DNA of 64,000 bases from Bacteroidota bacterium (GCA_009786075.1 WQTX01000003.1:16308-80307); one strand, 5' to 3'; shown: positions 9,977 through 19,382, counted from the stretch's first letter. A program made the numbers and translations. The notes: a model not told the origin generated them from the sequence alone.

Positions 9977-10747
9977 TTACTTATTTCCAAACACCGAATA
10001 TACAAGTACTGCCGACGAGAATAAAACCACAATGGGCTGAATTTCAGCTAAAATTTTCCTCGTGTATCGCGGACGAGCATCTACATACACAATATCATTT
10101 GCCTGCAATATAAAATTTGCTTTTTTAAATTCTTCCAATTTGCGCACATTATAATTGTACACCGAAGGGTTGGTATTGTCGCCTCGTATGAGTTTTATTT
10201 TGTACGATTTACTGTTTTCGGTAAGTCCGCCCGATTGCGCGATTGCTTCCAAAAGTGTGATGCCATCTTCGGGCACAGCTACACGAACGCCTTTTGTACC
10301 TCCTTCAAAAAACATAATAACCGTACGGTTGACAATATTAATTTTCACAAACGGCTCTTGATAATAGATGCTTAGTTTTTTCTCTAAAATTACTTCGGCA
10401 GAATCTTTGCTCAGTCCGCCAAGTTTGATTAAACCGATAGTTGGAATTTTTACCGTACTGTCTTGGCGTATCATGTAGGTTATGGTATTGTTAGTATTGC
10501 TACTGCCACCTCTCGCAGCATTTTCGGGATTGCTGAAAAATTCCAACAAATTAGTGCCGTTGTTGGTACTCATTATTATTTGCAACTGGTCGAAAGGTTG
10601 CAAAATAGTCGATTTTTTTGTGTGAGTAAACGAGTTGAAAACAAAATCTTTTTCTGTTTCAAACATAACGGTAGGCGTGAGTACTTTACACGAAAACAGT
10701 GCGCTTGCGAGCAGCACAAAAAGAATGCTTTTGTAAAAATGTGTCAT
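9977..10747 (-). CDS. Wza-like polysaccharide export outer membrane lipoprotein
   Basis: Lipobox (LFSCKV); Poly_export and SLBB-like regions (TYMIRQDSTVKIPTIGLIKLGGLS; AVPEDGITLLEAIAQSGGLTENSKSYKIKLIRGD). Confidence 0.87.
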   Translation of the reverse strand: MTHFYKSILFVLLASALFSCKVLTPTVMFETEKDFVFNSFTHTKKSTILQPFDQLQIIMSTNNGTNLLEFFSNPENAARGGSSNTNNTITYMIRQDSTVKIPTIGLIKLGGLSKDSAEVILEKKLSIYYQEPFVKINIVNRTVIMFFEGGTKGVRVAVPEDGITLLEAIAQSGGLTENSKSYKIKLIRGDNTNPSVYNYNVRKLEEFKKANFILQANDIVYVDARPRYTRKILAEIQPIVVLFSSAVLVYSVFGNK

Positions 10748-10817
10748 GTGTGGTTAAAGTTTGCCACAAACATACAAATAATTAGCAATTAACAATAACA
10801 ATTACCGATTATTTTAG

Positions 10818-10925
10818 AGAACGAGTTGACAAGTTGACAAGTTAACAAGTTGACGAGGAAACAAGTTGACGAGGGTGGTAGAGTAGTGCCTTGTCAACTT
10901 GTTTACTCGTTAACTCGTCAACTTT
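10818..10925. repeat. Palindromic word array, family F (GTTGACAA/GTTGACGA words) overlapping a gene 3' end
   Basis: acgagttgacaagttgacaagttaacaagttgacgagg... mirrored by ...ccttgtcaacttgtttactcgttaactcgtcaact. Confidence 0.88.
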
Positions 10926-12178
10926 TTATACAATCTGTCCATATCATTGCACAATCGTTGATATGAAAATTGTTGTATGGAATGATTTTGAGATTCCTGC
11001 GCCATTGTTTTTCGCAGATTTTCATTGTTTATAAGCGATAAAAGTTTTTCGCTAAATTCTTCTGTATCAAGCGAAGAGAGTAGGGCTGTTTTGTTTTCAA
11101 CAACAATATCTTGAATGCCGCCTACGTTGGTGCTTACAATTGGTTTTCCGGCGGCTTGTGCTTCAATTAAACTTACGGGCGTGCCTTCGTTGAACGATGT
11201 AAGGCAAATAATATCAAGTCCGGAAACGGCACGGTCTATATCGTGAATCCATGATGTGAACGTTATTAATTGCTCGGAGATTCCAAGTGATTTGCAATGA
11301 TTTTCCAAATTCTGCCGTTCTTCGCCGTCGCCAATAATAAATGCTCGAATTGGTTGTGAAGTTTTTTGTGCGCAATTGTGAATGGCATCAATGAATAACT
11401 TGTGATTTTTTATAGGAGCTAATCGCCCTATAATTCCAATGGCTATAATATCTTCCAAAAAGCCCGTCATTCCTGCGAAGGCAGGAATCTCCTCGGAAAA
11501 GCACTTTTGTTTATCAGGAGATTGACTTCGTCGAGGGCTTTGCCGTTCCTGCCTTCGCAGGAATGACGCAGAGAGCTGATACTGCTGGCGAAAGTTGGCT
11601 CGTTTTTCGTCTTGATTTTCGGTAAATTTGCGCAAATCGAAACCAAGTGGAATGACGTGAATTTTTTCAGGTTTGCAAATTTTATACACCGTTCCCAAAT
11701 CGTGTTTTTGCGTTTCGGAAATTGCCACGATTGCCGTGCTTAATCGAGCTAAAAATCGTTCAATAAGAATAAAAATTTTTGTTTTTGTTTTTCCAAAATA
11801 GGAGTGAAACACGTGTCCATGAAAGGTGTGCACAATTATTGGTACACCACAATACCATGCCGCCAATCGCCCCAATGCACCGGCTTTGGCAGCGTGTGTG
11901 TGCACAATGTCGGGTTTTTCTTGGCGAATAATTTTTACAATTGCGCGCCATGCGGCAATATCGCCGAAAATGCCAATGCTCCGTTTCATAGAGGGTAGTA
12001 GCGTATAGGGAATGTTCATCTGTTGCAAAAGAAATTCCGAATCGCTTTCGCTTTCGTCTTTTTCGCCGCCAACGAGAATAGTGGTATATTCTTCGGGCAA
12101 ATATTTGCTCAAATACGCAGCATTGTGCATAGGTCCGCCAAGGTTGAAACGGTTGAGTATGCGAAGGATTTTTGGCAT
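10910..12178 (-). CDS. Glycosyltransferase family 4 (GT-B) with an in-frame palindromic insertion
   Basis: MPKILRILNRFNLGGPMHNAAYL, VHTHAAKAGALGR, IIGRLAPIKNHKLFIDA, TSFNEGTPVSLIEAQAAGKPIV; internal SFLRRQERQSPRRSQSPDKQKCFSEEIPAFAGMT is family B DNA. Confidence 0.88.
   Translation of the reverse strand: MPKILRILNRFNLGGPMHNAAYLSKYLPEEYTTILVGGEKDESESDSEFLLQQMNIPYTLLPSMKRSIGIFGDIAAWRAIVKIIRQEKPDIVHTHAAKAGALGRLAAWYCGVPIIVHTFHGHVFHSYFGKTKTKIFILIERFLARLSTAIVAISETQKHDLGTVYKICKPEKIHVIPLGFDLRKFTENQDEKRANFRQQYQLSASFLRRQERQSPRRSQSPDKQKCFSEEIPAFAGMTGFLEDIIAIGIIGRLAPIKNHKLFIDAIHNCAQKTSQPIRAFIIGDGEERQNLENHCKSLGISEQLITFTSWIHDIDRAVSGLDIICLTSFNEGTPVSLIEAQAAGKPIVSTNVGGIQDIVVENKTALLSSLDTEEFSEKLLSLINNENLRKTMAQESQNHSIQQFSYQRLCNDMDRLYKKLTS
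11465..11568. repeat. Palindromic element, family B, translated in frame inside a glycosyltransferase gene
   Basis: 23-bp arms cgtcattcctgcgaaggcaggaa / ttcctgccttcgcaggaatgacg flank a distinct centre. Confidence 0.95.
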
Positions 12179-12185
12179 TTTATTA

Positions 12186-12288
12186 GATAATTTAGAACGC
12201 AGATGACACGGATAACGCGGATTTATACGGATAAAACGATTAGAAATCTGTGTCAATCCGTGTCATCTGCGTTATTCGCGTTCTCATT
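12186..12288. repeat. Inverted repeat, family G (GAACGCAGATGACACGGAT)
   Basis: gaacgcagatgacacggataacgcgga... mirrored by ...tgtcaatccgtgtcatctgcgttattcgcgttc. Confidence 0.88.
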
Positions 12289-12344
12289 TGTTTTGAAAAA
12301 ACATTAAACAGAAAGAGACGTAGCACGCTACGTCTCTACTTTTG

Positions 12345-12417
12345 TGACTCCGGGAAGACTCGAACCCCCAACCTTCTGATCCGTAGTCAGATGCACTATC
12401 CATTATGCTACGGAGCC
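12345..12417 (-). tRNA. tRNA-Arg (anticodon ACG)
   Basis: GGCTCCGTAGCATAATGGATAGTGCATCTGACTACGGATCAGAAGGTTGGGGGTTCGAGTCTTCCCGGAGTCA; acceptor GGCTCCG/CGGAGTC, loop CUACGGA, T arm GGTTCGAGT. Confidence 0.93.
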
Positions 12418-12695
12418 ATTGCTTAAAGCGGTGCAAATATACGGCTTTTTTTTTATATGCAAATTTTTTAGTTAGGTTTTTATTCAAAGTGGTGTTTTCG
12501 GAATTATTTTGTATTGGTATATTGTCTGAACACTTCGATACTTCGACTTCGCTCAGTAACCACTTCGCTCAGCGACCACCGCGATTTTTACAGAATTTGA
12601 AAGGCTTACAGGATTTTGGTAATTGAGCGAAGTCGAAATTTATCTTGCAATTCTTAAAAATTGTGCAAAAATTGTGGTTCAAGACAAAAAATTAA

Positions 12696-12703
12696 TACAT
12701 TTG
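12696..12703 (+). promoter_or_regulatory. Candidate Bacteroidota -7 element upstream of the SIMPL gene
   Basis: TACATTTG matches TAnnTTTG, with a weak upstream ATTG about 20 bp away. Confidence 0.45.
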
Positions 12704-12728
12704 CTCAAATTACTAACACATTATTATT

Positions 12729-13463
12729 ATGAAAAGAACAATTTTTATCGGATTATTACTATTAATTTTTGTAAGTTGTAAAACTACAACGATACAGGAA
12801 ACACAACAAAACACCGTCTCAGTTTCGGGAATCGGCATGGTGCAAGCCACGCCCGATATGGTGCTGCTCAGGGTTAGTTTTTCGCACACTGCGCCTACTA
12901 CAAAAGAGGCAAAAAAAGTGCTCAACCAAACTATGCAACAAATTGTGGAAATTGTAAAAGCCGAGGGTGTTGACGAAAAATACATAAAAACCACATCGCT
13001 CAATTACAGTGAAGCTAATGATTGGCGCAACGGACGCCCTGTGCGAATAGGGCAAAGAGCTTCTCAGTCGCTTGCCATACAAATAACCGATATAATAAAC
13101 AACCCCGAACGTTTTTCGGCAGTAATTGATAAAGTTACCGCCATAGAAAAAGTGGGAATCAATAATATAACGTTCGACATTGAAAATAAAACCGAATTAT
13201 TCCGTCAAAGTAGAGAATTAGCGTTCCAAAAAGCACAGGAAAAAGCTGAACAATATGCCAAACTTTCGGGACAAAAACTTGGCAAAGCTCTTACAATTAC
13301 CGAAACTTCAAATAGTGATGTTGCGCAAATTCATTCATCGGGAAACATTGTAAGAGCAAACTATATGTATGAATCCGATAATGCGACTGATTTTAAATTT
13401 GAACTTCCAAGTGGCGAACAAGGCGTAGCATTAGAAGTGAACGTTACATTTTTGTTAGAATAA
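12729..13463 (+). CDS. SIMPL-domain (DUF541) lipoprotein
   Basis: Lipobox IFVSCKT; VSVSGIGMVQATPDMVLLRVSF; LSGQKLGKALTITE. Confidence 0.87.
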   Translation: MKRTIFIGLLLLIFVSCKTTTIQETQQNTVSVSGIGMVQATPDMVLLRVSFSHTAPTTKEAKKVLNQTMQQIVEIVKAEGVDEKYIKTTSLNYSEANDWRNGRPVRIGQRASQSLAIQITDIINNPERFSAVIDKVTAIEKVGINNITFDIENKTELFRQSRELAFQKAQEKAEQYAKLSGQKLGKALTITETSNSDVAQIHSSGNIVRANYMYESDNATDFKFELPSGEQGVALEVNVTFLLE

Positions 13464-13616
13464 TACGTATGGCTTCGGCTCTGCTTAGCCACCGCCAACC
13501 GGTCGTTGAGCGGAGTCGAACGGCGAAACCCTCAACAAAGTTAAACGACATTTTTAATATATTTCAGTTACCCCATTATTCAATTACTCAATTATTCAGT
13601 TATTCAATTATTCAAC

Positions 13617-14333
13617 ATGATATACCAACAACTCTCCAACCACAAACGCAAGCATTTAGCACTTTTAATCGACCCCGACAAACACACGCCCGATTCGTTG
13701 ATAGCCATTGCCAAGCGAGCCGAAAGTTGCGGAGTGCCGTTTATATTTATAGGTGGCAGTTTAATTCAAAGTGATTTGGCGCAAGCGGTGCGCACTATAA
13801 AAACACAATTTACCCGTCCGGTTATTTTGTTTCCGGGCAGTGTCAATCATGTAACACCCGAAGTCGATGCGTTATTGTTTTTATCGCTTATTTCGGGGCG
13901 TAATGCGGAATTTCTTATTGGAAATCAGGTTATTGCAGCACCGTTGATAAAACAAGCCGGCATTGAAGTTATTCCCACCGGCTATATTTTGGTAGAAGGC
14001 GGCGCGAGCACTTCGGTAGAATATATGAGCAACACGCGCCCCATTCCCGCCGCAAAAACCGATATTGCAGTGGCAACGGCACTTGCCGGTGAAATGTTGG
14101 GTATGAAATTACTCTATTTAGAAGCCGGAAGCGGAGCTGTAAATTCGGTGCCATCGGCTATGATACAAGCTATAAAACTTCAATGCAACATTCCACTGAT
14201 TGTGGGCGGCGGTATTCGCTCGGTCAGCGATTTGCAACGAGTGTTTGCCGCAGGCGCAAATATTGCCGTGGTGGGAACAAGTATTGAGAAAACACCGGAA
14301 CTTCTTGATGAGATGATGAAGGTAGCCCCCTAA
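13617..14333 (+). CDS. pcrB: Geranylgeranylglyceryl phosphate synthase family protein (PcrB-like)
   Basis: LALLIDPDKHTPDSL, LFPGSVNHVTPEVDALLFLSLISGRN, YLEAGSGA, IPLIVGGGIRS, ANIAVVGTSIE. Confidence 0.88.
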   Translation: MIYQQLSNHKRKHLALLIDPDKHTPDSLIAIAKRAESCGVPFIFIGGSLIQSDLAQAVRTIKTQFTRPVILFPGSVNHVTPEVDALLFLSLISGRNAEFLIGNQVIAAPLIKQAGIEVIPTGYILVEGGASTSVEYMSNTRPIPAAKTDIAVATALAGEMLGMKLLYLEAGSGAVNSVPSAMIQAIKLQCNIPLIVGGGIRSVSDLQRVFAAGANIAVVGTSIEKTPELLDEMMKVAP

Positions 14334-14492
14334 ATCCCCCTCAAGGGGGACTTTCTGAAGCAATAGAAAGGAATAGCATGAACATAAAAGATGTAACACT
14401 AAATATTAAACACAGTTCCAAAGTCCCCCCTAAGGGGGATTTAGGGGGCTGTCTTTCTCCTCCCCTTGAGGGGGAGGCTGGGAGGGGGCTTT
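14324..14492. repeat. Family A GC-rich element spanning the end of pcrB and the start of an MFS gene
   Basis: agccccctaaatccccctcaagggggactttctgaagcaa...tttctcctccccttgagggggaggctgggagggggctttct. Confidence 0.92.
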
Positions 14493-15754
14493 CTCGCATA
14501 TTCGACTCCTTCCAATATCGCAATTTCCGCTTGTACTTTATTGGGCAATGCCTTTCGCAAATTGGCACGTGGATGCAGCAAATTGCTATGGGGTGGCTTA
14601 TTTACAGCCTTACCGGCGATGTTTTAATGCTCGGCACGGTTATGTTTCTTACGCAAATTCCTATGATGTTTCTCACGCCGTTTTTGAGCACTTTGGTCGA
14701 TAGGTTTAATAAACGCAGTATTTTGTTGATAGAACAAAGTTGCGCTATGTGTTTGGCGGCAACGCTTGCTATTTTATTTTTTACCGGAGATATTCAAATT
14801 TGGCACATTATGGTTTTGAGCGTATGCAGCGGCTGCATTAATGCCATTGATATGCCCACACGTCAGGCATTTTACATTACACTCGTACCACCCGAAAAAT
14901 TGAGCAATGCCATTGCATTAAATTCGGCAATCATCAACAGTGCACGACTTTTAGGTCCCGCACTTGGCGGTTTGCTTATTCCCATAATCAGTGAAGGCGG
15001 GTGTTTTTTGCTCAATGCTGTGAGTTATGTGTGTGTGCTTATTGCTCTTGCGAAAATTGATTATGCACACGTGGTGCAATCAAATAAAAAATTCTCGATA
15101 TTTTCGGATTTCAAAGAAGGAGTTTCATATATTTCTCATTCGGTACCCATTCGCACTTTGCTGATAACGGTTTCTATTTTTAGTTTTTGTGTTTTCACGT
15201 TTACAACTTTCGTTCCGGCTTATATAAAAGATATTTTGGGTGGCGATAGCCGTTATTTGGGATTTTTTATGAGTTGTTTCGGCATTGGTTCTTTTTCGGC
15301 AGCCATGTTTTTGGCGGCACGCAAAAGCGTACTTGGTTTGGGAAAAGTTGTAACTATTTGTATGTTAATGAGTTCTATTGTTGTTATTCCATTGTTTCAT
15401 GTGCACATTATTTGGGTTGCGCTTATATTTGCCGTATTTCTCGGTTTTGGTTTGATTGGAACGGTAGCATCGTGCAACACTTTGATACAAACCATTTTAA
15501 CCCCCTCTATGCGTGGACGGGTTATGGGTTATTATTCCATGGGATTTCTTGGTTCGGGCGCACTGGGTAGTTTGTGGTGGGGCTGGGTAAGCAAATTCAC
15601 AAGTTTACCGATTGCCATGGGCATAAGCGGCGGAATTTGTATTGTAGTTGCTGTTGTATTTGCCCGTTCGCTCCCTAAAATTCGTAAACACGCTCGTCCT
15701 ATTTATGTTGAAAAAGGCATTATTCCTGAGATTGCCGAAGGAATTAGGGAATAG
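14378..15754 (+). CDS. MFS transporter (EntS/MFS_3-like); N-terminus partly encoded by the repeat
   Basis: 12-TM-like protein, FRLYFIGQCLSQIGTWMQQIAMGWLIYSLT; leader KVPPKGDLGGCLSPPLEGEAGRGLS is repeat-derived. Confidence 0.85.
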   Translation: MNIKDVTLNIKHSSKVPPKGDLGGCLSPPLEGEAGRGLSRIFDSFQYRNFRLYFIGQCLSQIGTWMQQIAMGWLIYSLTGDVLMLGTVMFLTQIPMMFLTPFLSTLVDRFNKRSILLIEQSCAMCLAATLAILFFTGDIQIWHIMVLSVCSGCINAIDMPTRQAFYITLVPPEKLSNAIALNSAIINSARLLGPALGGLLIPIISEGGCFLLNAVSYVCVLIALAKIDYAHVVQSNKKFSIFSDFKEGVSYISHSVPIRTLLITVSIFSFCVFTFTTFVPAYIKDILGGDSRYLGFFMSCFGIGSFSAAMFLAARKSVLGLGKVVTICMLMSSIVVIPLFHVHIIWVALIFAVFLGFGLIGTVASCNTLIQTILTPSMRGRVMGYYSMGFLGSGALGSLWWGWVSKFTSLPIAMGISGGICIVVAVVFARSLPKIRKHARPIYVEKGIIPEIAEGIRE

Positions 15755-15829
15755 GGATTAGGAAACAAGGTTTTAGTTGACGAGGAACGGCGAAGCCCTT
15801 AACGAAGTTAAACAAGGAGTTAACCATTA

Positions 15830-16882
15830 TTAAAACGCCTTAATTTTTTCCACCAACAATACATTTTCTTCATGCGTGCCAATAGTTATGCGCAAGCAAT
15901 CTTCGCACAATTCAATTTTCGAGCGGTCGCGAACAATAATGCCGTTTGCTACCAAGTATAAATATAGCGCATGCGCATCATTTATTTTTACTAACACAAA
16001 ATTTGCATCGCTCGGGTAAATTTTTTGCACTGTTTTTATTTGTTGCAATTGCTCAACAAGCCACGCACGTTCGTGCAAAATATCGCGTACAAAAATATCT
16101 TTTATCGATGCGTGTTGTTCCAAAATTTCTTGTGCCAGGGTTTGCACAATGCCATTCAAATTGTAAGGCAATTTTATTTTGTTGATTACGGCAATTACTT
16201 CTTTTGAGGCAAACATTATTCCCAAACGAATATTGGCAAGTCCCCATGCTTTTGAAAATGTTTGCAACACAATCAAATTCGGGTATTGCGCCAACGAAAG
16301 CGTCCACGAAGGCTCGTCGGCAAAATCTATATAGGCTTCGTCAACAATTACCATTCCCGAAAAATTGTTCAAAATATGTTCAATATCAGCACGTTTTATA
16401 AGATTTCCCGAAGGATTGTTGGGCGAACAAATCCAAATTAACTTTGTATGTTCATCAATTGCTTGCATAATTTTCTCAGTTTGTAACTGAAAATCTTCAG
16501 TCAGCGAAATTGATACACAACGTATATCGTTAATATCTGCCGAAACGCTGTACATTCCGTAGGTTGGCGGACAAATAATAGCCGTATCAACGCCCGGATT
16601 GCAAAATGCTTTGAAAATCAAATCAATACCCTCGTCGCTACCATTGCCAAGAAAAATTTGGTTGGCAGGAACGCCTTTTATTTGTGCAACTACTTGTTTC
16701 AAAGGAGTTTGATACGGGTCGGGGTAACGGTTATTAGCACTGCCGTCAACTGCACCAAAGGGATTTTCGTTAGCATCGAGATTAACCAACGCCACGCCGC
16801 TGTATTCATCACGAGCGGTGGAGTAGGGGCGAATGTTTTTTATGTTTTCACGGAGGAGTGTTGAAAGTGAAAAATTTTTCAT
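15830..16882 (-). CDS. hisC: Histidinol-phosphate aminotransferase
   Basis: LDANENPFG, NRYPDPYQ, LGNGSDEGIDL, CSPNNPSGN, VDEAYIDF, QTFSKAWGLANIRLG. Confidence 0.93.
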   Translation of the reverse strand: MKNFSLSTLLRENIKNIRPYSTARDEYSGVALVNLDANENPFGAVDGSANNRYPDPYQTPLKQVVAQIKGVPANQIFLGNGSDEGIDLIFKAFCNPGVDTAIICPPTYGMYSVSADINDIRCVSISLTEDFQLQTEKIMQAIDEHTKLIWICSPNNPSGNLIKRADIEHILNNFSGMVIVDEAYIDFADEPSWTLSLAQYPNLIVLQTFSKAWGLANIRLGIMFASKEVIAVINKIKLPYNLNGIVQTLAQEILEQHASIKDIFVRDILHERAWLVEQLQQIKTVQKIYPSDANFVLVKINDAHALYLYLVANGIIVRDRSKIELCEDCLRITIGTHEENVLLVEKIKAF

Positions 16883-17066
16883 TTGTTTAGTTTTTTAAGG
16901 TAGGGGCGATGCCTGTGTGCTCGCCCGATTAAGATATTTATTGTTCAAGCAAGGGGTTTATCTCAAATGCCAAAGTTACTATTTTTTCTGTCTCGTTGTT
17001 GTCCTCCTGTACACAAAATTGTCATTTTTTGCAAAACTGTCAGATTGTGCCGAATCAAAACCCAAC

Positions 17067-19304
17067 TCACATATTCAACACCCTCGTCCCCTCATTCGCT
17101 CTAAACGCAGGTTTATAAAGCAAGATATACGACGAACTATACTCCGAATGTCCTTCAACATCAAGAATTACCTCAAAACGGTCGGTCGCTTCCCAGTAAG
17201 GCAGGCGAAAACGGACTGTCGGTCCTGCTACGTTCGTATTGGGTTCGGCTACGGGACTTTCCCATTTCATAATCACTTCTTCTCCTTTGGCTGGTTTTAG
17301 CTTTACCGATATTTTTAGCGATGGAACTTCTTTGAATGTGTCGTTCAACACATAGATGTCTGCAAAAAAGTCTTCTCCTTCATTCCATTGGAACTTGCTG
17401 AAGCGCGCGCTGGCAAGAACGGGACGGCACGATGCCGATATGGTGTCATAAGCCGGTTTTTTGATATTCGGATATGCAAGTATCGAATTATTTACTGCGG
17501 CAGCCCACGGTTCGTTGTAGCACCAGTTTATAGCCATGGCGCAATATGGTTTTTGACGGCGCGCTTCCTCGTAGATAGCTTTATAACCCTGAGATTGTAA
17601 TAACTGGCTTTGTTGCACGAGCGTTTCCAAATTTGGTGCTTTTCCGAAATAACTTTCAATATCATTCAGTGAAAGCCATGTATCGCCCACCCATGCGCCA
17701 TAAGCATGATGGTCGCGCCATGCCGTATGGTCGCGAGGCGGGAAGAGGTCTTTTGCAGGAATAATTTTTTTCAACACCTCTACGGGCGACATTCCCGGCA
17801 TGCCAAATTCGGTGTAAGCCGTAAAACGGGCGTTGTTTATAGTTTTATATACTTCGGTTTTTCCGTCGAAATCTACAAAGAGGTAATGCCCGTGTCCCAT
17901 TCCCATTATAGGTGCGGTGGCGTTGAACGGAATGGTGGGATTCAGTTCGAGGCACAGACTGTTGAGCAAGCGTAGCGGCAGCGATTGGTCAGTCATGCGC
18001 GACCAGTCGTTAAACAGTTCATTACCTCCGCACCAGAGAGCGGTGGAAGGATGTTGCCGCAAGCGTTTGATAATCGAAGTTGCTTCCTGCCTCAATATTT
18101 TTAGGTAATGCGGGTCGTCGGGGTAGTTGTTGCAAGCAAGCGGGAAGTCTTCCCAGACTAATATTCCCCGTTCGTCGCACAATTCATGAAACGATTCTTT
18201 ATTGATAATACTGCCGCCCCATACGCGGAAGATATTGAAATTCAGTCCTATTGCCAAGTCAATTAATTCTTCGTACCGTTCGCGGGTAATGGTTCCGAAA
18301 AATATTTCGGGGTTTACCCAGTTGGAGCCTTTGACAAAAATCCGCTTCCCGTTAATTTCAAACTGTGCGGGAGGCACCGAACGCGTTTTTGGGAAAGTAC
18401 TCGGTTCTTTCCATGCTCCTTCATTCATAACCAAACGCACTCTTTTAAATCCGGTTTTCTGACTTTTCGCGTCTATTACATTGCCCGACCGGTCGTGCAG
18501 TTCGAAGTGAGAGGTGTAGAGATAAGGCATTCCGTGGTCGTGCGGAAACCACAGGGCGGGATTGTCGAAAACAATCGGATTGCCGGTAAATAGGTCGGCG
18601 GCGATTTCGCCTTTTTGTGTCAGTACCGTACTGCCGCTTTGGTCTTTCAGCGTCCATGAATAGGTCAGTCCTTTTACGTTTCTTCCTTCTCCCTGCAATT
18701 GAATGAAGGCTTTATCTAACGAATTATTCAGCTCGTAAGATACATATATATCGGTCAGGTGCGAACGATTCCGAACCATCAGTCCCGTTTCGTCCCAAAT
18801 TCCCAGCGGGACTAACCGCGGATGCCAGTCCCACCCGTAGCTTACGGCAGGTTTAACCACATGAGCCGCCTGCGAACGGTCAGTCGGCTCCTTTACCATT
18901 TTGGGAACAGGGTGTACAATAATTTTCAACACATTTTCTTCCTTCAGAAAATCGGTAATGTCAATGTCCACGTATGTAAACATTCCTTCTTGCTGATGAA
19001 TAAACTTGTCATTGAGATAGATTTCAAACTCGTAATCTATTCCTTTTGAGAAAAAAAACACTCTTTCGAACTCTTCCAGTACCGGTTTTTTGAAAGAAGA
19101 AAGATAGGTATAGAACCGGTCTTCCATCCATAAAAACATTTTGTAATTGTCGGCATATTCGTATGGAGGATATTTTTCCGCCTTAGCAATATCTAATTGC
19201 ACGGCGCCGGGTACCTGCGCGGGTACAAACTTTGAAGGCGCTTTTGATTTATCGGGTGAGTAACCTACTTGCCATTCTAAGGCTTGTGCGAATTTGCAGT
19301 CCAT
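17067..19304 (-). CDS. Glycoside hydrolase family 2, beta-mannosidase-like
   Basis: VSYGWDWHPRLVPLGIWDE, FNIFRVWGGSIINKESFHELCDERGILVWEDFPLACN, HPSTALWCGGNEL. Confidence 0.88.
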   Translation of the reverse strand: MDCKFAQALEWQVGYSPDKSKAPSKFVPAQVPGAVQLDIAKAEKYPPYEYADNYKMFLWMEDRFYTYLSSFKKPVLEEFERVFFFSKGIDYEFEIYLNDKFIHQQEGMFTYVDIDITDFLKEENVLKIIVHPVPKMVKEPTDRSQAAHVVKPAVSYGWDWHPRLVPLGIWDETGLMVRNRSHLTDIYVSYELNNSLDKAFIQLQGEGRNVKGLTYSWTLKDQSGSTVLTQKGEIAADLFTGNPIVFDNPALWFPHDHGMPYLYTSHFELHDRSGNVIDAKSQKTGFKRVRLVMNEGAWKEPSTFPKTRSVPPAQFEINGKRIFVKGSNWVNPEIFFGTITRERYEELIDLAIGLNFNIFRVWGGSIINKESFHELCDERGILVWEDFPLACNNYPDDPHYLKILRQEATSIIKRLRQHPSTALWCGGNELFNDWSRMTDQSLPLRLLNSLCLELNPTIPFNATAPIMGMGHGHYLFVDFDGKTEVYKTINNARFTAYTEFGMPGMSPVEVLKKIIPAKDLFPPRDHTAWRDHHAYGAWVGDTWLSLNDIESYFGKAPNLETLVQQSQLLQSQGYKAIYEEARRQKPYCAMAINWCYNEPWAAAVNNSILAYPNIKKPAYDTISASCRPVLASARFSKFQWNEGEDFFADIYVLNDTFKEVPSLKISVKLKPAKGEEVIMKWESPVAEPNTNVAGPTVRFRLPYWEATDRFEVILDVEGHSEYSSSYILLYKPAFRANEGTRVLNM

Positions 19305-19337
19305 GTGTTGTTTTTTTACCGATACCGCAAAGATATG

Positions 19338-19382
19338 TAAAATTCCTAAAACTTATACATAATTACAAGTTTTAGGAATTTC
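19338..19382. terminator. Hairpin with 14-bp arms (terminator or leader structure)
   Basis: aattcctaaaacttatacataattacaagttttaggaatt, upstream of the GH2 start on the minus strand. Confidence 0.5.

Noticed and set aside
12284-12487. 67-aa minus-strand ORF (MNKNLTKKFAYKKKAVYLHRFKQWLRSIMDSASDYGSEG...)
   Set aside because: It overlaps the complete tRNA-Arg(ACG) on the same strand; the ORF is a by-product of the tRNA sequence.
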